NCBI RefSeq assembly: GCF_047461615.1
Contig: NZ_JANSHI010000006.1
Span: forward strand, 66,968 to 130,967
Origin: Thermostichus sp047461615
Lineage (GTDB): Bacteria; Cyanobacteriota; Cyanobacteriia; Thermostichales; Thermostichaceae
DNA: 64,000 nt
Direction of reading: 5' to 3'
Position numbers and translations under genes: made by a program. Positions 35,935-44,395 of the stretch are shown one piece after another. A model generated the notes under the pieces. The model worked only from the letters and a program-made list of their open reading frames with translations. It had not been told where the DNA came from and made no database searches. Every line of letters starts with the position of its first letter. The stretch's first letter is position 1.

Positions 35935-36419
35935 GCAAAAACCATGCCCAGTTCCTCAGTAGCTGCTTCCAGTTGGGTGGCGGCGTCATAGCAGGCTCCG
36001 CGCAGGTTGGCCAGTTTGAGTTTGCAGCCGCTGAGCTTGGCCCCTTTGAGGTTGGCATCGCTGAGGTTGGCCCCTGCTAGATCGGCCTGGCTGAGGTCGG
36101 CGCCACTGAGGTCGGCTTGGCTGAGGTTAGCGCCGCGCAAGTTGGCTTTTTGAAGTTGGGCTCCCGGCAACTTGGCTTTCTCCAGGTTGGCTAGGCGCAG
36201 GTTGGATCCCTGGAGGTCAGCTTGGCTGAGATCGGCGCCGCTGAGGTAGGCCCGCTCCAGGTTAGCCCCAGCTAGCTTGGCCTGCTGGAGGAGGGCTCCC
36301 CCCAGATCAATCCCGGCTAGATCCGCGCCAGCCAAGTCAGCTCCTGGCAGTTGGCTGTTGCTGAAATCGCGCTCACCCTTGCCGTAGCGCTGCAGCAGTT
36401 CTGTTGCGCTCTCAACCAT
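35931..36419 (-). CDS. cytosolic pentapeptide-repeat protein
   Basis: Protein of 162 aa without a signal peptide, almost entirely A(D/N)LxQ-type pentapeptide repeats (for example LSQADLSGADLSQADLAG) that form a right-handed quadrilateral beta-helix of about six coils. The short N-terminus MVESATELLQRYGKGERDF is helical. GGAGGAAAGG immediately precedes the ATG at 36419, which is therefore preferred to an upstream in-frame ATG. Partner unknown. Confidence 0.85.
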   Translation of the reverse strand: MVESATELLQRYGKGERDFSNSQLPGADLAGADLAGIDLGGALLQQAKLAGANLERAYLSGADLSQADLQGSNLRLANLEKAKLPGAQLQKANLRGANLSQADLSGADLSQADLAGANLSDANLKGAKLSGCKLKLANLRGACYDAATQLEAATEELGMVFA

Positions 36420-36519
36420 TGCCTTTCCTCCACTAGACAAGTCGGATCCTACTGGGGGAGACAGTTGCTGCCAAGAACACAGCTTCTCCTTCTTTTCAAA
36501 ACCGCGCTAGGATAAGCAC

Positions 36520-36849
36520 ATGCCCTCGAGACCTCTTGCGATGAGCTTGCCTCGCCTGCCTCGCTCCCGACCTCGGCCCAAGTTGCGCTCGATCCCTCGC
36601 CGCAAAGCTGAATCTGCCCTCTATGCCGAGATGCAGCAGCTCTCAGCGGAAAAGCAGCGGCTTAATCAGGAACTGGAGTTTCTCCAGGAACGGCAAGAGC
36701 AAATTCAGGCACGGCTTCAGGAAATTGAACAAGCGCTGCAGCATTTTCAGCAGGCAGCAGAGGCTTTTCGAAATCCCGTTTCTTCCCCAAAGCCCAGCTC
36801 TTTCGGCTTTTCTCCCTCGCGCTTTCTATCCATGACCTTTGAGTACTGA
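36520..36849 (+). CDS. basic coiled-coil protein, possibly gas-vesicle-related
   Basis: Protein of 109 aa: an Arg/Pro-rich N-terminus (SRPRPKLRSIPRRKAESALY) followed by a continuous coiled coil of about residues 35-90 (QLSAEKQRLNQELEFLQERQ and on) and a Ser/Pro tail. The IPRRKAESALY-plus-coil layout vaguely recalls small gas-vesicle accessory proteins (GvpV-like). That is a weak memory match, though there is an orphan GvpL/F at 3389-4138. AGGA precedes the ATG. Confidence 0.55.
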   Translation: MPSRPLAMSLPRLPRSRPRPKLRSIPRRKAESALYAEMQQLSAEKQRLNQELEFLQERQEQIQARLQEIEQALQHFQQAAEAFRNPVSSPKPSSFGFSPSRFLSMTFEY

Positions 36850-37018
36850 GCCAGTTTGCCAGCGGGTGGGCAAGAGCCGCGGGGCCAAACTTTGGTTATA
36901 GAGTGGTAGGCTGATCCTAGCAGTGAAACCAAGTCCTACAACGAAGCCGTCCCCGGCTTTCCCTACCGGGATCCGCTGACGTTTTGACACCTGAGCAAAC
37001 AAGGAGCTAAACCCCAAC

Positions 37019-38446
37019 ATGGTTACTGCCACTGCAGCTAACGTTGGCTACATTACCCAAGTCATTGGACCGGTTGTTGACGTTGAGTTTCCCAGCGGCA
37101 AACTCCCTCAAATCTACAATGCCCTCAAGGTGGAGGCCACAACCGAAAGTGGCTTGAAGGTCAAAGTTACCTGCGAAGTCCAGCAGCTTTTGGGGGATAA
37201 CCGCGTGCGGGCCGTGGCCATGTCCTCCACCGATGGGCTGGTGCGGGGTATGCCGGTGGTGGATACAGGCGCCCCAATTACCGTGCCAGTGGGCGAGGCC
37301 ACCCTGGGCCGCATCTTCAACGTGCTGGGAGAGCCGGTGGATCAGAAGGGGCCGGTACAAGCTAAGGAGTTCGCCCCCATCCACCGCAGTGCCCCGCCCC
37401 TGGTGGAGCTGACGGTCAAGCCGGAGCCCTTTGAAACTGGCATTAAGGTAATTGACCTGCTGGCTCCCTTCAAAAAGGGCGGCAAGGTGGGTCTGTTTGG
37501 GGGTGCCGGCGTAGGCAAGACGGTGCTGATCCAGGAGCTCATCCACAACATTGCCGAGGAGCACTCCGGCCTGTCGGTGTTTGCTGGGGTGGGAGAGCGC
37601 ACCCGCGAGGGGAACGACCTCTACAACGAAATGAAGGAGTCCGGGGTGCTGAGTAAGGTGGCGCTGGTCTACGGCCAGATGAACGAGCCGCCAGGTGCCC
37701 GCATGCGGGTAGGCCTCACTGCTCTGACGATGGCCGAGTACTTCCGCGACGTCAACAAGCAAGACGTCCTGTTGTTTATCGACAACATCTTCCGCTTTGT
37801 GCAGGCCGGCTCGGAAGTGTCGGCGCTCCTAGGCCGCATGCCCTCGGCGGTGGGCTACCAGCCCACCTTGGCTACGGAAATGGGCAACCTGCAGGAGCGG
37901 ATTACTTCCACCAAACAGGGATCCATCACTTCCGTGCAGGCAGTGTATGTACCTGCCGACGACCTGACCGATCCGGCACCGGCGACGACGTTTGCCCACC
38001 TGGACTCGACCGTGGTGCTGTCGCGCAGCTTGGCGGCCAAGGGCATCTACCCAGCCGTGGATCCCCTGGAGTCTTCGTCCACCATCCTGCAGGCGGACAT
38101 TGTGGGGGAAGAGCACTACAACACCGCCCGGGCCGTGAAGCAGACGCTGCAGCGCTACAAGGAGCTGCAGGACATCATCGCCATTTTGGGCCTGGACGAG
38201 CTCTCTGAAGAAGACAAGCTGGTGGTGGCCCGTGCCCGCCGCATCGAGCGCTTCCTGTCGCAGCCCTTCTTCGTGGCGGAAGTGTTCACCGGCTCGCCTG
38301 GCAAGTATGTGAAGTTGGAGGATACCATCAAGGGCTTCCAGCGCATCCTGTCGGGAGAGCTGGACCATCTGCCAGAGCAGGCCTTCTACCTGGTGGGCAC
38401 CATCGAGGAGGCCATCGAGAAGGCCGAGAAGCTCAAGTCCAGGTAA
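37019..38446 (+). CDS. atpB: F1Fo ATP synthase subunit beta
   Basis: Catalytic beta subunit of the thylakoid ATP synthase, 475 aa. The P-loop is GLFGGAGVGKTVLIQE (about 155-170). VFAGVGERTREGNDLY, LFIDNIFRFVQAGSEVSALLGRMPSAVGYQP and the C-terminal DELSEEDKLVV region are present. AAGGAG lies upstream of the ATG. In most cyanobacteria atpC (epsilon) follows directly in the same operon; here the next gene is rsmI on the other strand, so epsilon must be encoded elsewhere. Confidence 0.97.
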   Translation: MVTATAANVGYITQVIGPVVDVEFPSGKLPQIYNALKVEATTESGLKVKVTCEVQQLLGDNRVRAVAMSSTDGLVRGMPVVDTGAPITVPVGEATLGRIFNVLGEPVDQKGPVQAKEFAPIHRSAPPLVELTVKPEPFETGIKVIDLLAPFKKGGKVGLFGGAGVGKTVLIQELIHNIAEEHSGLSVFAGVGERTREGNDLYNEMKESGVLSKVALVYGQMNEPPGARMRVGLTALTMAEYFRDVNKQDVLLFIDNIFRFVQAGSEVSALLGRMPSAVGYQPTLATEMGNLQERITSTKQGSITSVQAVYVPADDLTDPAPATTFAHLDSTVVLSRSLAAKGIYPAVDPLESSSTILQADIVGEEHYNTARAVKQTLQRYKELQDIIAILGLDELSEEDKLVVARARRIERFLSQPFFVAEVFTGSPGKYVKLEDTIKGFQRILSGELDHLPEQAFYLVGTIEEAIEKAEKLKSR

Positions 38447-38450
38447 TCCC

Positions 38451-39359
38451 CTACCCCAGGGATTCCGCCTCGTCGTCGGGATCCCCGCTGGGAAGGGGCT
38501 CCAACTGCAAGGAAAGCTGGTAAAGGCGGCGCCGCGTCCAGAGGGGGGATCCCTGCAGACGCTGGGCCAGTTGCCGGCTGGCAGCGGAGCGGGACAGGCC
38601 CTTAGCCAGCAGGCGAGCCAGCTCCTGGCGCACTTCTGCCTCGGAAGGGGAGAGCTCCTCGGCTTTTTCTGAGCAAGGCCGTCCCTCCAAAACCAGGGTA
38701 AATTCTCCTCGCGGCGGCTGGGCTAGGCAGTGCTCCAGAGCAGCGGCCAGGGATCCCCGCCAAAAGGACTCGTGCCATTTGGTGAGCTCGCGGGCCAGCA
38801 CGATCTGCCGCTGAGGGCCGCAGTGCACGAGGAGATCCTGCAAAGTCCGCTGCAGGCGGTGGGGGGCTTCGTAGAGGACGATGGTGCGCTCTTCCTGGGC
38901 CAGTTGCTGCAGGCGTGCTTGGCGCTGACGGGGCTTGAGGGGCAAAAAGCCCTCGAAGACAAATCGGTCGGTGGGCAAGCCCGAAGCTGTCAACGCGGCC
39001 ACCGCCGCCACAGGGCCAGGTATTGGGATCACCGGTATCCCAGCTTGGATACAGGCGCGCACCAGCTCCTGGCCTGGATCGGAAAGAGCAGGTGTGCCGG
39101 CATCGCTGATGAGGGCCACTGACTGCCCTGCTGCCAGGTACTTGAGGATTTGCGGGATCCGCCGGCTTGCATTGTGCTCGTGGTAGCTCATGAGGCGAGC
39201 GGAGATTTGAAAGTGGCTAAGCAGCTGGCCGGAGTGGCGGGTGTCTTCCGCCGCCACCCAGTCCACCTCCTGCAAAACTCGCAGGGCGCGCAGGGTGATA
39301 TCTTCGCGGTTGCCAATGGGAGTGGCCACTAAGTAAAGGGCGGCGCTGGGGCGCTCCAT
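38451..39359 (-). CDS. rsmI: RsmI, 16S rRNA (cytidine-1402-2'-O)-methyltransferase
   Basis: Tetrapyrrole-methylase-fold rRNA methyltransferase of about 302 aa. Characteristic segments are LYLVATPIGNREDITLRALRVL, AEDTRHSGQLL, ISDAGTPALSDPGQELVRA, PIPGPVAAVAALTASGLPTDRFVFEGFLP and VLYEAPHRL. It modifies C1402 in the ribosomal P site. The ATG at 39359 is used; a TTG two codons upstream is also in frame. It converges on atpB with four bases between stops. Confidence 0.94.
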   Translation of the reverse strand: MERPSAALYLVATPIGNREDITLRALRVLQEVDWVAAEDTRHSGQLLSHFQISARLMSYHEHNASRRIPQILKYLAAGQSVALISDAGTPALSDPGQELVRACIQAGIPVIPIPGPVAAVAALTASGLPTDRFVFEGFLPLKPRQRQARLQQLAQEERTIVLYEAPHRLQRTLQDLLVHCGPQRQIVLARELTKWHESFWRGSLAAALEHCLAQPPRGEFTLVLEGRPCSEKAEELSPSEAEVRQELARLLAKGLSRSAASRQLAQRLQGSPLWTRRRLYQLSLQLEPLPSGDPDDEAESLG

Positions 39360-39447
39360 GGCCAAGCCTTAAGGCTAAGGGGATCCTGAGATCTCCAGGC
39401 TAGCTGCCTGTGACAGGATCGAGGGGAAAAGGGAGAAGAGACTGCCG

Positions 39448-39912
39448 GTGCGCCTGACGACGCGAGCCACCTACAGCATCAAGGCTTTGCTAGATCTGGC
39501 GATGCTTAGCAAGGGCCAGAGGGCGTCGGTGCGGGCGATTGCCGAGCGACAGCAGATCCCGGCCCCCTACTTGGAAAAGCTGCTGATAGAGCTACGCCAA
39601 GCTGGCTTGGTCTGCTCCCAGCGAGGGGCGCAGGGGGGCTATCGGCTGGCACGGCCGCCGCGGCGAATCCCCATTAGCGCCATTTTGGCGGCGGTGGGGG
39701 AGTCCTTGGATCTCCGCACCAACAGCTCGGAGGGGGCAAGAGCTCCTCAAGAAAGCGCCGGCGCGGGAGCGGACTGGGTAACGGCGGCCCTCTGGGCACG
39801 GATTGCCCAGCGAGTGCGGCAGGTGTTGGAGGAAACGACCCTGGAAGATTTGTATTTTGACGCCCGCAGTTGGCAGGCAGCCCAAAGCCAGGAGGGAAAG
39901 TTTGTGGTCTGA
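39448..39912 (+). CDS. Rrf2-family transcriptional regulator
   Basis: DNA-binding protein of 154 aa with GTG start. The winged-helix domain is MRLTTRATYSIKALLDLAML, VRAIAERQQIPAPYLEKLLIELRQAGLV and SQRGAQGGYRLARPP. The three clustered cysteines of IscR-type iron-sulfur Rrf2 proteins are absent (only one Cys is seen), so it probably does not hold a cluster in the usual way. Target unknown. Its end overlaps the start of cbiB by 11 bases. Confidence 0.9.
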   Translation: MRLTTRATYSIKALLDLAMLSKGQRASVRAIAERQQIPAPYLEKLLIELRQAGLVCSQRGAQGGYRLARPPRRIPISAILAAVGESLDLRTNSSEGARAPQESAGAGADWVTAALWARIAQRVRQVLEETTLEDLYFDARSWQAAQSQEGKFVV

Positions 39913-40888
39913 AGCTTGGCTGTTTTTCCCCGCTCAGCCAACGGCCCCGCTGGTGCTGGCGATGGCTTTGGCCCTGGACTACCTGCTGGCAGATCCCTGG
40001 GGGTGGCCTCACCCAGTGCGGGTCATGGGGGCGGTAATTGCCTGGGGCCAAGGCTATATCCTCCAGCACTGCCTAACTCCCTCAGCCCAGCGCTGGGGCG
40101 GGGCAATGCTCACCTTGGCGTTGGTGGCGGGCTCCTACGCGGCGGGCTGGAGTCTGATTGCCATCGCCCAGGCTCTTCACCCCTGGGCAGGGATCCTGAT
40201 GCAGAGCATATTGATGGCCAGTTGCCTAGGGGGGCGCAGCCTGCGCTTTGCCGCCTTGGAAGTGTTGGATTCCCTGGAAAAGGGGGATCTGCCCCAGGCC
40301 CGCCAACGCCTTAGCCGCTACGTAGGCCGGGATACGGAGCACCTGACGGAGCCAGAGATTTTGCGGGCGGTGATCGAGACCGTGGCAGAGAATACCCCTG
40401 ACGGGGCAACGGCCCCTTTGTTCTACGCCTTTCTGGGGGGAGCGCCGCTGGCTTTGGCCTACAAGGCCAGCAGCACGCTGGACTCCATGGTGGGCTATCG
40501 CCATGCCCCCTTTACCTACCTGGGCACAGTGCCAGCCCGCTGCGAGGATCTCCTGACCTGGCTACCCTGCCGGCTGACGGTACTGACGCTGGCGCTGCTC
40601 GGCGGGGATCCCTGGGAGTTTTGGCAGCGCTGTCGCCGCGACGGTCAGGCAGACCCCAGCCCCAATTCGGGCTGGAGCGAGGCGGCCTTTGCCTGGCGGC
40701 TGCAGATTCAGTTGGGAGGCACCAACTTCTACCGCGGCGTTCCCAAGGTTAAGCCGAAGTTGGGGATCCCGGCTCGCCCCTTGAGCCCCCAGGTGGTGCG
40801 GGAAAGTTTGCAGTTGCTGCGACAGGTTTTGGGAGTGTGGAGCGGTCTAGGGGTGGGGCTGGCCCTTCTCTGGAGGCTTTGGGATTGA
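39902..40888 (+). CDS. cbiB: CbiB/CobD, adenosylcobinamide-phosphate synthase
   Basis: Membrane enzyme attaching aminopropanol phosphate to adenosylcobyric acid in B12 synthesis, about 328 aa. Family segments are ALALDYLLADPWGWPHPVRVMGAVI, RDTEHLTEPEILRAVIETVAENTPDG, APLFYAFLGGAPLALAYKASSTLDSMVGYR and FAWRLQIQLGGTNFY. The start is taken as TTG at 39902 because AGGAGG (39890-39895) lies six bases before it. The last 140 bases overlap, on the opposite strand, the end of the CBS-nucleotidyltransferase gene. Confidence 0.92.
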   Translation: MWSEAWLFFPAQPTAPLVLAMALALDYLLADPWGWPHPVRVMGAVIAWGQGYILQHCLTPSAQRWGGAMLTLALVAGSYAAGWSLIAIAQALHPWAGILMQSILMASCLGGRSLRFAALEVLDSLEKGDLPQARQRLSRYVGRDTEHLTEPEILRAVIETVAENTPDGATAPLFYAFLGGAPLALAYKASSTLDSMVGYRHAPFTYLGTVPARCEDLLTWLPCRLTVLTLALLGGDPWEFWQRCRRDGQADPSPNSGWSEAAFAWRLQIQLGGTNFYRGVPKVKPKLGIPARPLSPQVVRESLQLLRQVLGVWSGLGVGLALLWRLWD

Positions 40889-43577
40889 GAGGGTAGTGTT
40901 CCCGTAGCCAGGCTTCTGCCTCAGCGCGGGTGGAGAGCTTGCCATTGAGGGTAAGGTAGCGCAGGCCATCCAGAATCTCCTGAAACAGAGGGCCTGGCCT
41001 GTAGCCCAGGCGACGCAAATCGTGGCCGTTAAGAGGCGGCTTTACCCAGTGCCACTCCTGCAGGTAGCGCCAGATCAGCCGCCGCGCTGGCTTGTCGGCA
41101 AGCCCAGCCAACAGGATCAGCGCCGGGATGCGCAGCCTCTGCAGTAGCTGCACCACCTGAGCTGGGGAGAGGGATCCACTCTCCAGTTGCGCCAGCAGAG
41201 TCTGGTAGGAGGGGAAATGGCGGAGGCGTTCGATGCCTGCCTGGGTGAGGTGGAGCTGGCTGGCCACCTGGGGCGCCTGGGGCAGCGCCAGAAGCAGGGC
41301 TTCCAGGCGCAGTTGCCAGATTTCCTGGGATCCCAGCTCGGGGTAGCGGCGGCGGAAGTGAGACGCCCAGCGGCCCACCCGCTGTAGCCGCCGGTACAGG
41401 GAGGGCTCCCAGGTTAAATTGGGATGAATGCAGCGTAGGGCTCCCCACGTCGAGAGCCGCTCAAAGGCCAAGGGCCAGTCACGAGAGCGGAGGATGTAGG
41501 CCAGCTCCTGCTTGAGGCGCTCCCCGCCGACAGCGTCGTGCAGGCCGCTAGCTACCGCGGCGCGGATCCACTCTTCTGTTGTCGGATCCAGCCTAAAGCT
41601 CAGGTGCACGGCAAAGCGCACTGCCCGGTAGATGCGGGTGGGATCCTCGATGAAGCTGTTGGGGTGCAAGGCGCGGATGATCCCCTTTTGCAAATCAGCT
41701 TGCCCGCCGAAAAAATCCAGCAACTGACCCCGCTGGGGGCCGTTGAGGCGCAGGGCCAGAGCGTTGATGGAAAAGTCTCGCCGGTAGAGATCCTGGTGGA
41801 TGGATCCCATGGCCACCTCAGGAGGCGAGGCCGGGTAGGGGTAAAACTCCGTGCGGGCGCTGGCAATATCCACACAGAAGCCCCCTGGCCAGATCAGGGC
41901 GGCGGTTTGGAACTTGCCGTGGATCTCCAAGCGCGCCTCCGGGAAGTGCTGCTTGAGGGCTTTCCCCAGGATCAACCCCCAGCCTGGCGGATCCGTCCCG
42001 GGGGAGGTTGAGGGGTAAGGCCCATCCACCACCAAGTCCAGGTCCAGCCGTTCCAGGCAAGAGGGAGGCTGCCGACCCCACTGGTGCAGCAGCAGATCCC
42101 GCACCGCTCCCCCCACCAGATACAGCCGCAGACCCTTTTCGTCAGCAAGGCGGGCCGCCACCTCCAGCAAGCGGCGGTGCTGCAGCGACAGGGCCGGAAA
42201 GGAGAGATCCAGGGGGCAGGAAAGCTCAGGAGCGGCCAACCGGGGCGAGAGAGCCGGCAGCTCGTGCAGGTGCCGCAACACGTCGGTGCGGGTAACGATG
42301 CCCACCAACTGGCCATCCTGGAGCACGGGCAGACGGCCAATGTCCCACTGCACCATCAGCCGCTGGATCTCCGCCAGCGGAGTATCGGGGGAGAGGGTCT
42401 TGACCTCCGTGGTCATGTAGCCCTTAACGGGGGCATGGCCAAAGCCGTGGTGCAGGGCAATGTCAATGTCCCGCCGCGAGATCACCCCCACCAGGCAGCC
42501 CTGGGCATCCACCACCACCAGGCCGGAGTGGCCATAGCGCAGCAGCACCCGCTGGGCCTCCTGGATGGTCACCTCCGGTCGGATGGTGCGCACCGGCGAG
42601 GACATCAGATCCTTAGCGGTCACCGGCGGCGGGATCCGCTCCTTAACCGCCTGCCTGAGGTCGGCCAGCACCTGGGCTGGATCGGGCAAGGGCCAGCCTG
42701 GGGAGGCTTTCAGCGTGGCTGCCGCCGCGCAGTCGTGGCCGCCGCCGCCGTAGCGGGCCATCACCTGGCCCAGTTGGGCAAACTCCTGCCGCGCCCGCCC
42801 AATGAGGCTGAGCCGCTCCCCCTGCCGTGCTACCAAGAGCAGCACGTCCACCCCCGTCAGCTCCATCAGCCGCATCACCAGGCCGGCCAGGCCAGGCACA
42901 AACTCCGGCAGATCCAACAGCCACGTGCCCAAGCGGTACTCCCCCACCGTCTCTACCTGGATCTGGGCAAGCCCCTGGCCAAGCAGCTCCTGCATCGGCG
43001 GGGTGAGGCCGTCCCCCAAAAAGCGCCGCAACAGCACCAGGTTCACCCCCTGCTGCAACAGCCAGGTGAGGGCAGCACCGTCGCGGGCGGTGGTCTCTGG
43101 GAACGTCAGGGATCCCGTGTCCACGTGAATGCCCAAGGCCAGGGCCAGCCGCTCAAACGGACTGAGGCGGATCCCGGCCGCCTGCAGCCGCTCCACGAGG
43201 AGGGTACAGGTGGAGCCCACGGCTTCAATGTGAGCGCTGACCTGCTGCTGCGGCCATACCTCCTCCAGCGAGGTGGCAGGCAGGTGGTGGTCGAAAATCT
43301 CAATCTTTGCCCCAGGAACGCTCAGCCAGGCCGCAGCCTTACCGAGGCGATCCGGATCGTAACAATCCACCAAGATCCAGCGCTGAACCTGTCGGGGATC
43401 CACCGAGCGCAGCTCAATGAGGGGGAACTCGTCCCGGTAGAGGGCCAAGAACTCCTGCACTCCCGGCAGGGATCCGCCAGCTAGGGCAATGCGGGCGCCT
43501 GGATACAGCCGTGCTGCGCCCACCGCCGCTCCCAAGGTGTCGAAGTCCGCCGACTGGTGACACAGGATGAGATCCAT
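40749..43577 (-). CDS. DHH-CBS-CBS-tRNA nucleotidyltransferase fusion
   Basis: A 942-aa multidomain protein. A DHH phosphoesterase domain has IFDHHLPATS near residue 96 and a DHHA1-type GGGGHDCAAAAT near 300. Two CBS domains cover about 320-445. A class II poly(A)-polymerase/CCA head starts near 486 (YLVGGAVRDLLL, LDLDLVVDG), with RRDFSINALAL, EDPTRIYRAVRFA and the RNA-binding tail. This architecture is known for A-adding or CC-adding tRNA nucleotidyltransferases in cyanobacteria and deep-branching bacteria; which reaction applies is not decided. A Pro/Gly-rich C-terminal tail of about 45 aa overlaps cbiB antisense. The ATG at 43577 was chosen. Confidence 0.9.
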   Translation of the reverse strand: MDLILCHQSADFDTLGAAVGAARLYPGARIALAGGSLPGVQEFLALYRDEFPLIELRSVDPRQVQRWILVDCYDPDRLGKAAAWLSVPGAKIEIFDHHLPATSLEEVWPQQQVSAHIEAVGSTCTLLVERLQAAGIRLSPFERLALALGIHVDTGSLTFPETTARDGAALTWLLQQGVNLVLLRRFLGDGLTPPMQELLGQGLAQIQVETVGEYRLGTWLLDLPEFVPGLAGLVMRLMELTGVDVLLLVARQGERLSLIGRARQEFAQLGQVMARYGGGGHDCAAAATLKASPGWPLPDPAQVLADLRQAVKERIPPPVTAKDLMSSPVRTIRPEVTIQEAQRVLLRYGHSGLVVVDAQGCLVGVISRRDIDIALHHGFGHAPVKGYMTTEVKTLSPDTPLAEIQRLMVQWDIGRLPVLQDGQLVGIVTRTDVLRHLHELPALSPRLAAPELSCPLDLSFPALSLQHRRLLEVAARLADEKGLRLYLVGGAVRDLLLHQWGRQPPSCLERLDLDLVVDGPYPSTSPGTDPPGWGLILGKALKQHFPEARLEIHGKFQTAALIWPGGFCVDIASARTEFYPYPASPPEVAMGSIHQDLYRRDFSINALALRLNGPQRGQLLDFFGGQADLQKGIIRALHPNSFIEDPTRIYRAVRFAVHLSFRLDPTTEEWIRAAVASGLHDAVGGERLKQELAYILRSRDWPLAFERLSTWGALRCIHPNLTWEPSLYRRLQRVGRWASHFRRRYPELGSQEIWQLRLEALLLALPQAPQVASQLHLTQAGIERLRHFPSYQTLLAQLESGSLSPAQVVQLLQRLRIPALILLAGLADKPARRLIWRYLQEWHWVKPPLNGHDLRRLGYRPGPLFQEILDGLRYLTLNGKLSTRAEAEAWLREHYPLNPKASREGPAPPLDRSTLPKPVAATANFPAPPGGSRGEPGSPTSA

Positions 43578-43631
43578 GCTGGCAGCAGCGCCTTGCTGGC
43601 CTAGGCCCAAAAAAGTAATGGAAAGGGGCGT

Positions 43632-44180
43632 TTAGATTGTGGTCAGCTCCTTTTCTTTTTCCGCCAGCAGCTCATCAATCTTTTTGATGTAGCGGTCGGT
43701 CAACTTTTGGATCTCTTCTTGCCGACTCTTGGACTCGTCTTCGGAGATCTCGCCGTTTTTCTCCTGCTTGCGCACGGCGTCAATGGCGTCGCGGCGGATG
43801 TTGCGAATGGAAACCCGCCCCTCCTCTGCCAGCTTGGCCACCTGTTTGGTTAGCTCTTTGCGCCGCTCTTCCGTCAGGGGGGGGAGGGTGAGGCGGATGA
43901 CCTTGCCGTCGTTGCTGGGCGTCAGGCCCAGGTCGGAGGCGAGGATGGCCCGCTCAATTGCTGCCAGGGTCGAGGGATCAAAAGGCTGGATCAGGAGAGT
44001 GCTGGCATCTGGAGTGGTAATGCTGGCTAGCGCCTTCAGGGGAGTGGGAACGCCGTAGTACTCCACCTGAACCCGATCCAGTAGGCTGGCGTTGGCTCGC
44101 CCCGTGCGCACCGTGCTAAAGGAACGCTGGGTGGCCTGCACCGCTTTGCTCATTAACTCCTCGATCTCAGCTAGCTCCAC
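43632..44180 (-). CDS. frr: ribosome recycling factor
   Basis: Splits post-termination ribosomes with EF-G. Length 182 aa is standard. VRTGRANASLLDRVQVEYYGVPTPLKALASI is the diagnostic core, and LTEERRKELTKQVAKLAEEGRVSIRNIRRDA forms the long helical domain. pyrH, often upstream of frr, is absent here. A perfect 19-base tandem duplication lies in the upstream gap. Confidence 0.97.
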   Translation of the reverse strand: MELAEIEELMSKAVQATQRSFSTVRTGRANASLLDRVQVEYYGVPTPLKALASITTPDASTLLIQPFDPSTLAAIERAILASDLGLTPSNDGKVIRLTLPPLTEERRKELTKQVAKLAEEGRVSIRNIRRDAIDAVRKQEKNGEISEDESKSRQEEIQKLTDRYIKKIDELLAEKEKELTTI

Positions 44181-44269
44181 GGCGTTTTCCTCGCTTAAGT
44201 AAGACAGTTTGCAGACGCTCGGCCACTAGCGGCAAAAAACCAAGACCTCTAGCGTGAGCCTGAGTTTAA

Positions 44270-44307
44270 TTTTATCGCTTTGTCTAGCTTTTATCGCTTT
44301 GTCTAGC
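44270..44307. repeat. perfect 19-bp tandem duplication
   Basis: Two adjacent identical copies of a 19-base unit (44270-44288 and 44289-44307) with core TTTTATCGCTTTG. They lie in the divergent gap between frr (minus) and the RecB-like nuclease gene (plus). They could be a doubled regulator site or simple slippage. Confidence 0.85.
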
Positions 44308-44395
44308 CCCCCTTGGGGATCCAGAGGCCACTCTTTTCCTGGCAGCCGACCCCCTAGCAGTCCAATAGAATGGCCATAATGCTTCTCCTTGAGCC

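Noticed and set aside
35931..36419. Repetitive DNA in the pentapeptide gene considered as a tandem-repeat element
   Set aside because: The 15-base periodicity is fully explained by the pentapeptide code A(D/N)LxQ.
38440..38466. AATCCC/GGGATT hairpin between atpB and rsmI as a terminator
   Set aside because: Only six base pairs with an eight-base loop, no T-run, and it overlaps the rsmI stop; too weak to annotate.
42084..43484. 466-codon plus-strand frame opposite the CBS-nucleotidyltransferase gene
   Set aside because: His/Gln/Pro-rich translation without domains; the opposite strand encodes well-conserved DHH and CBS domains.
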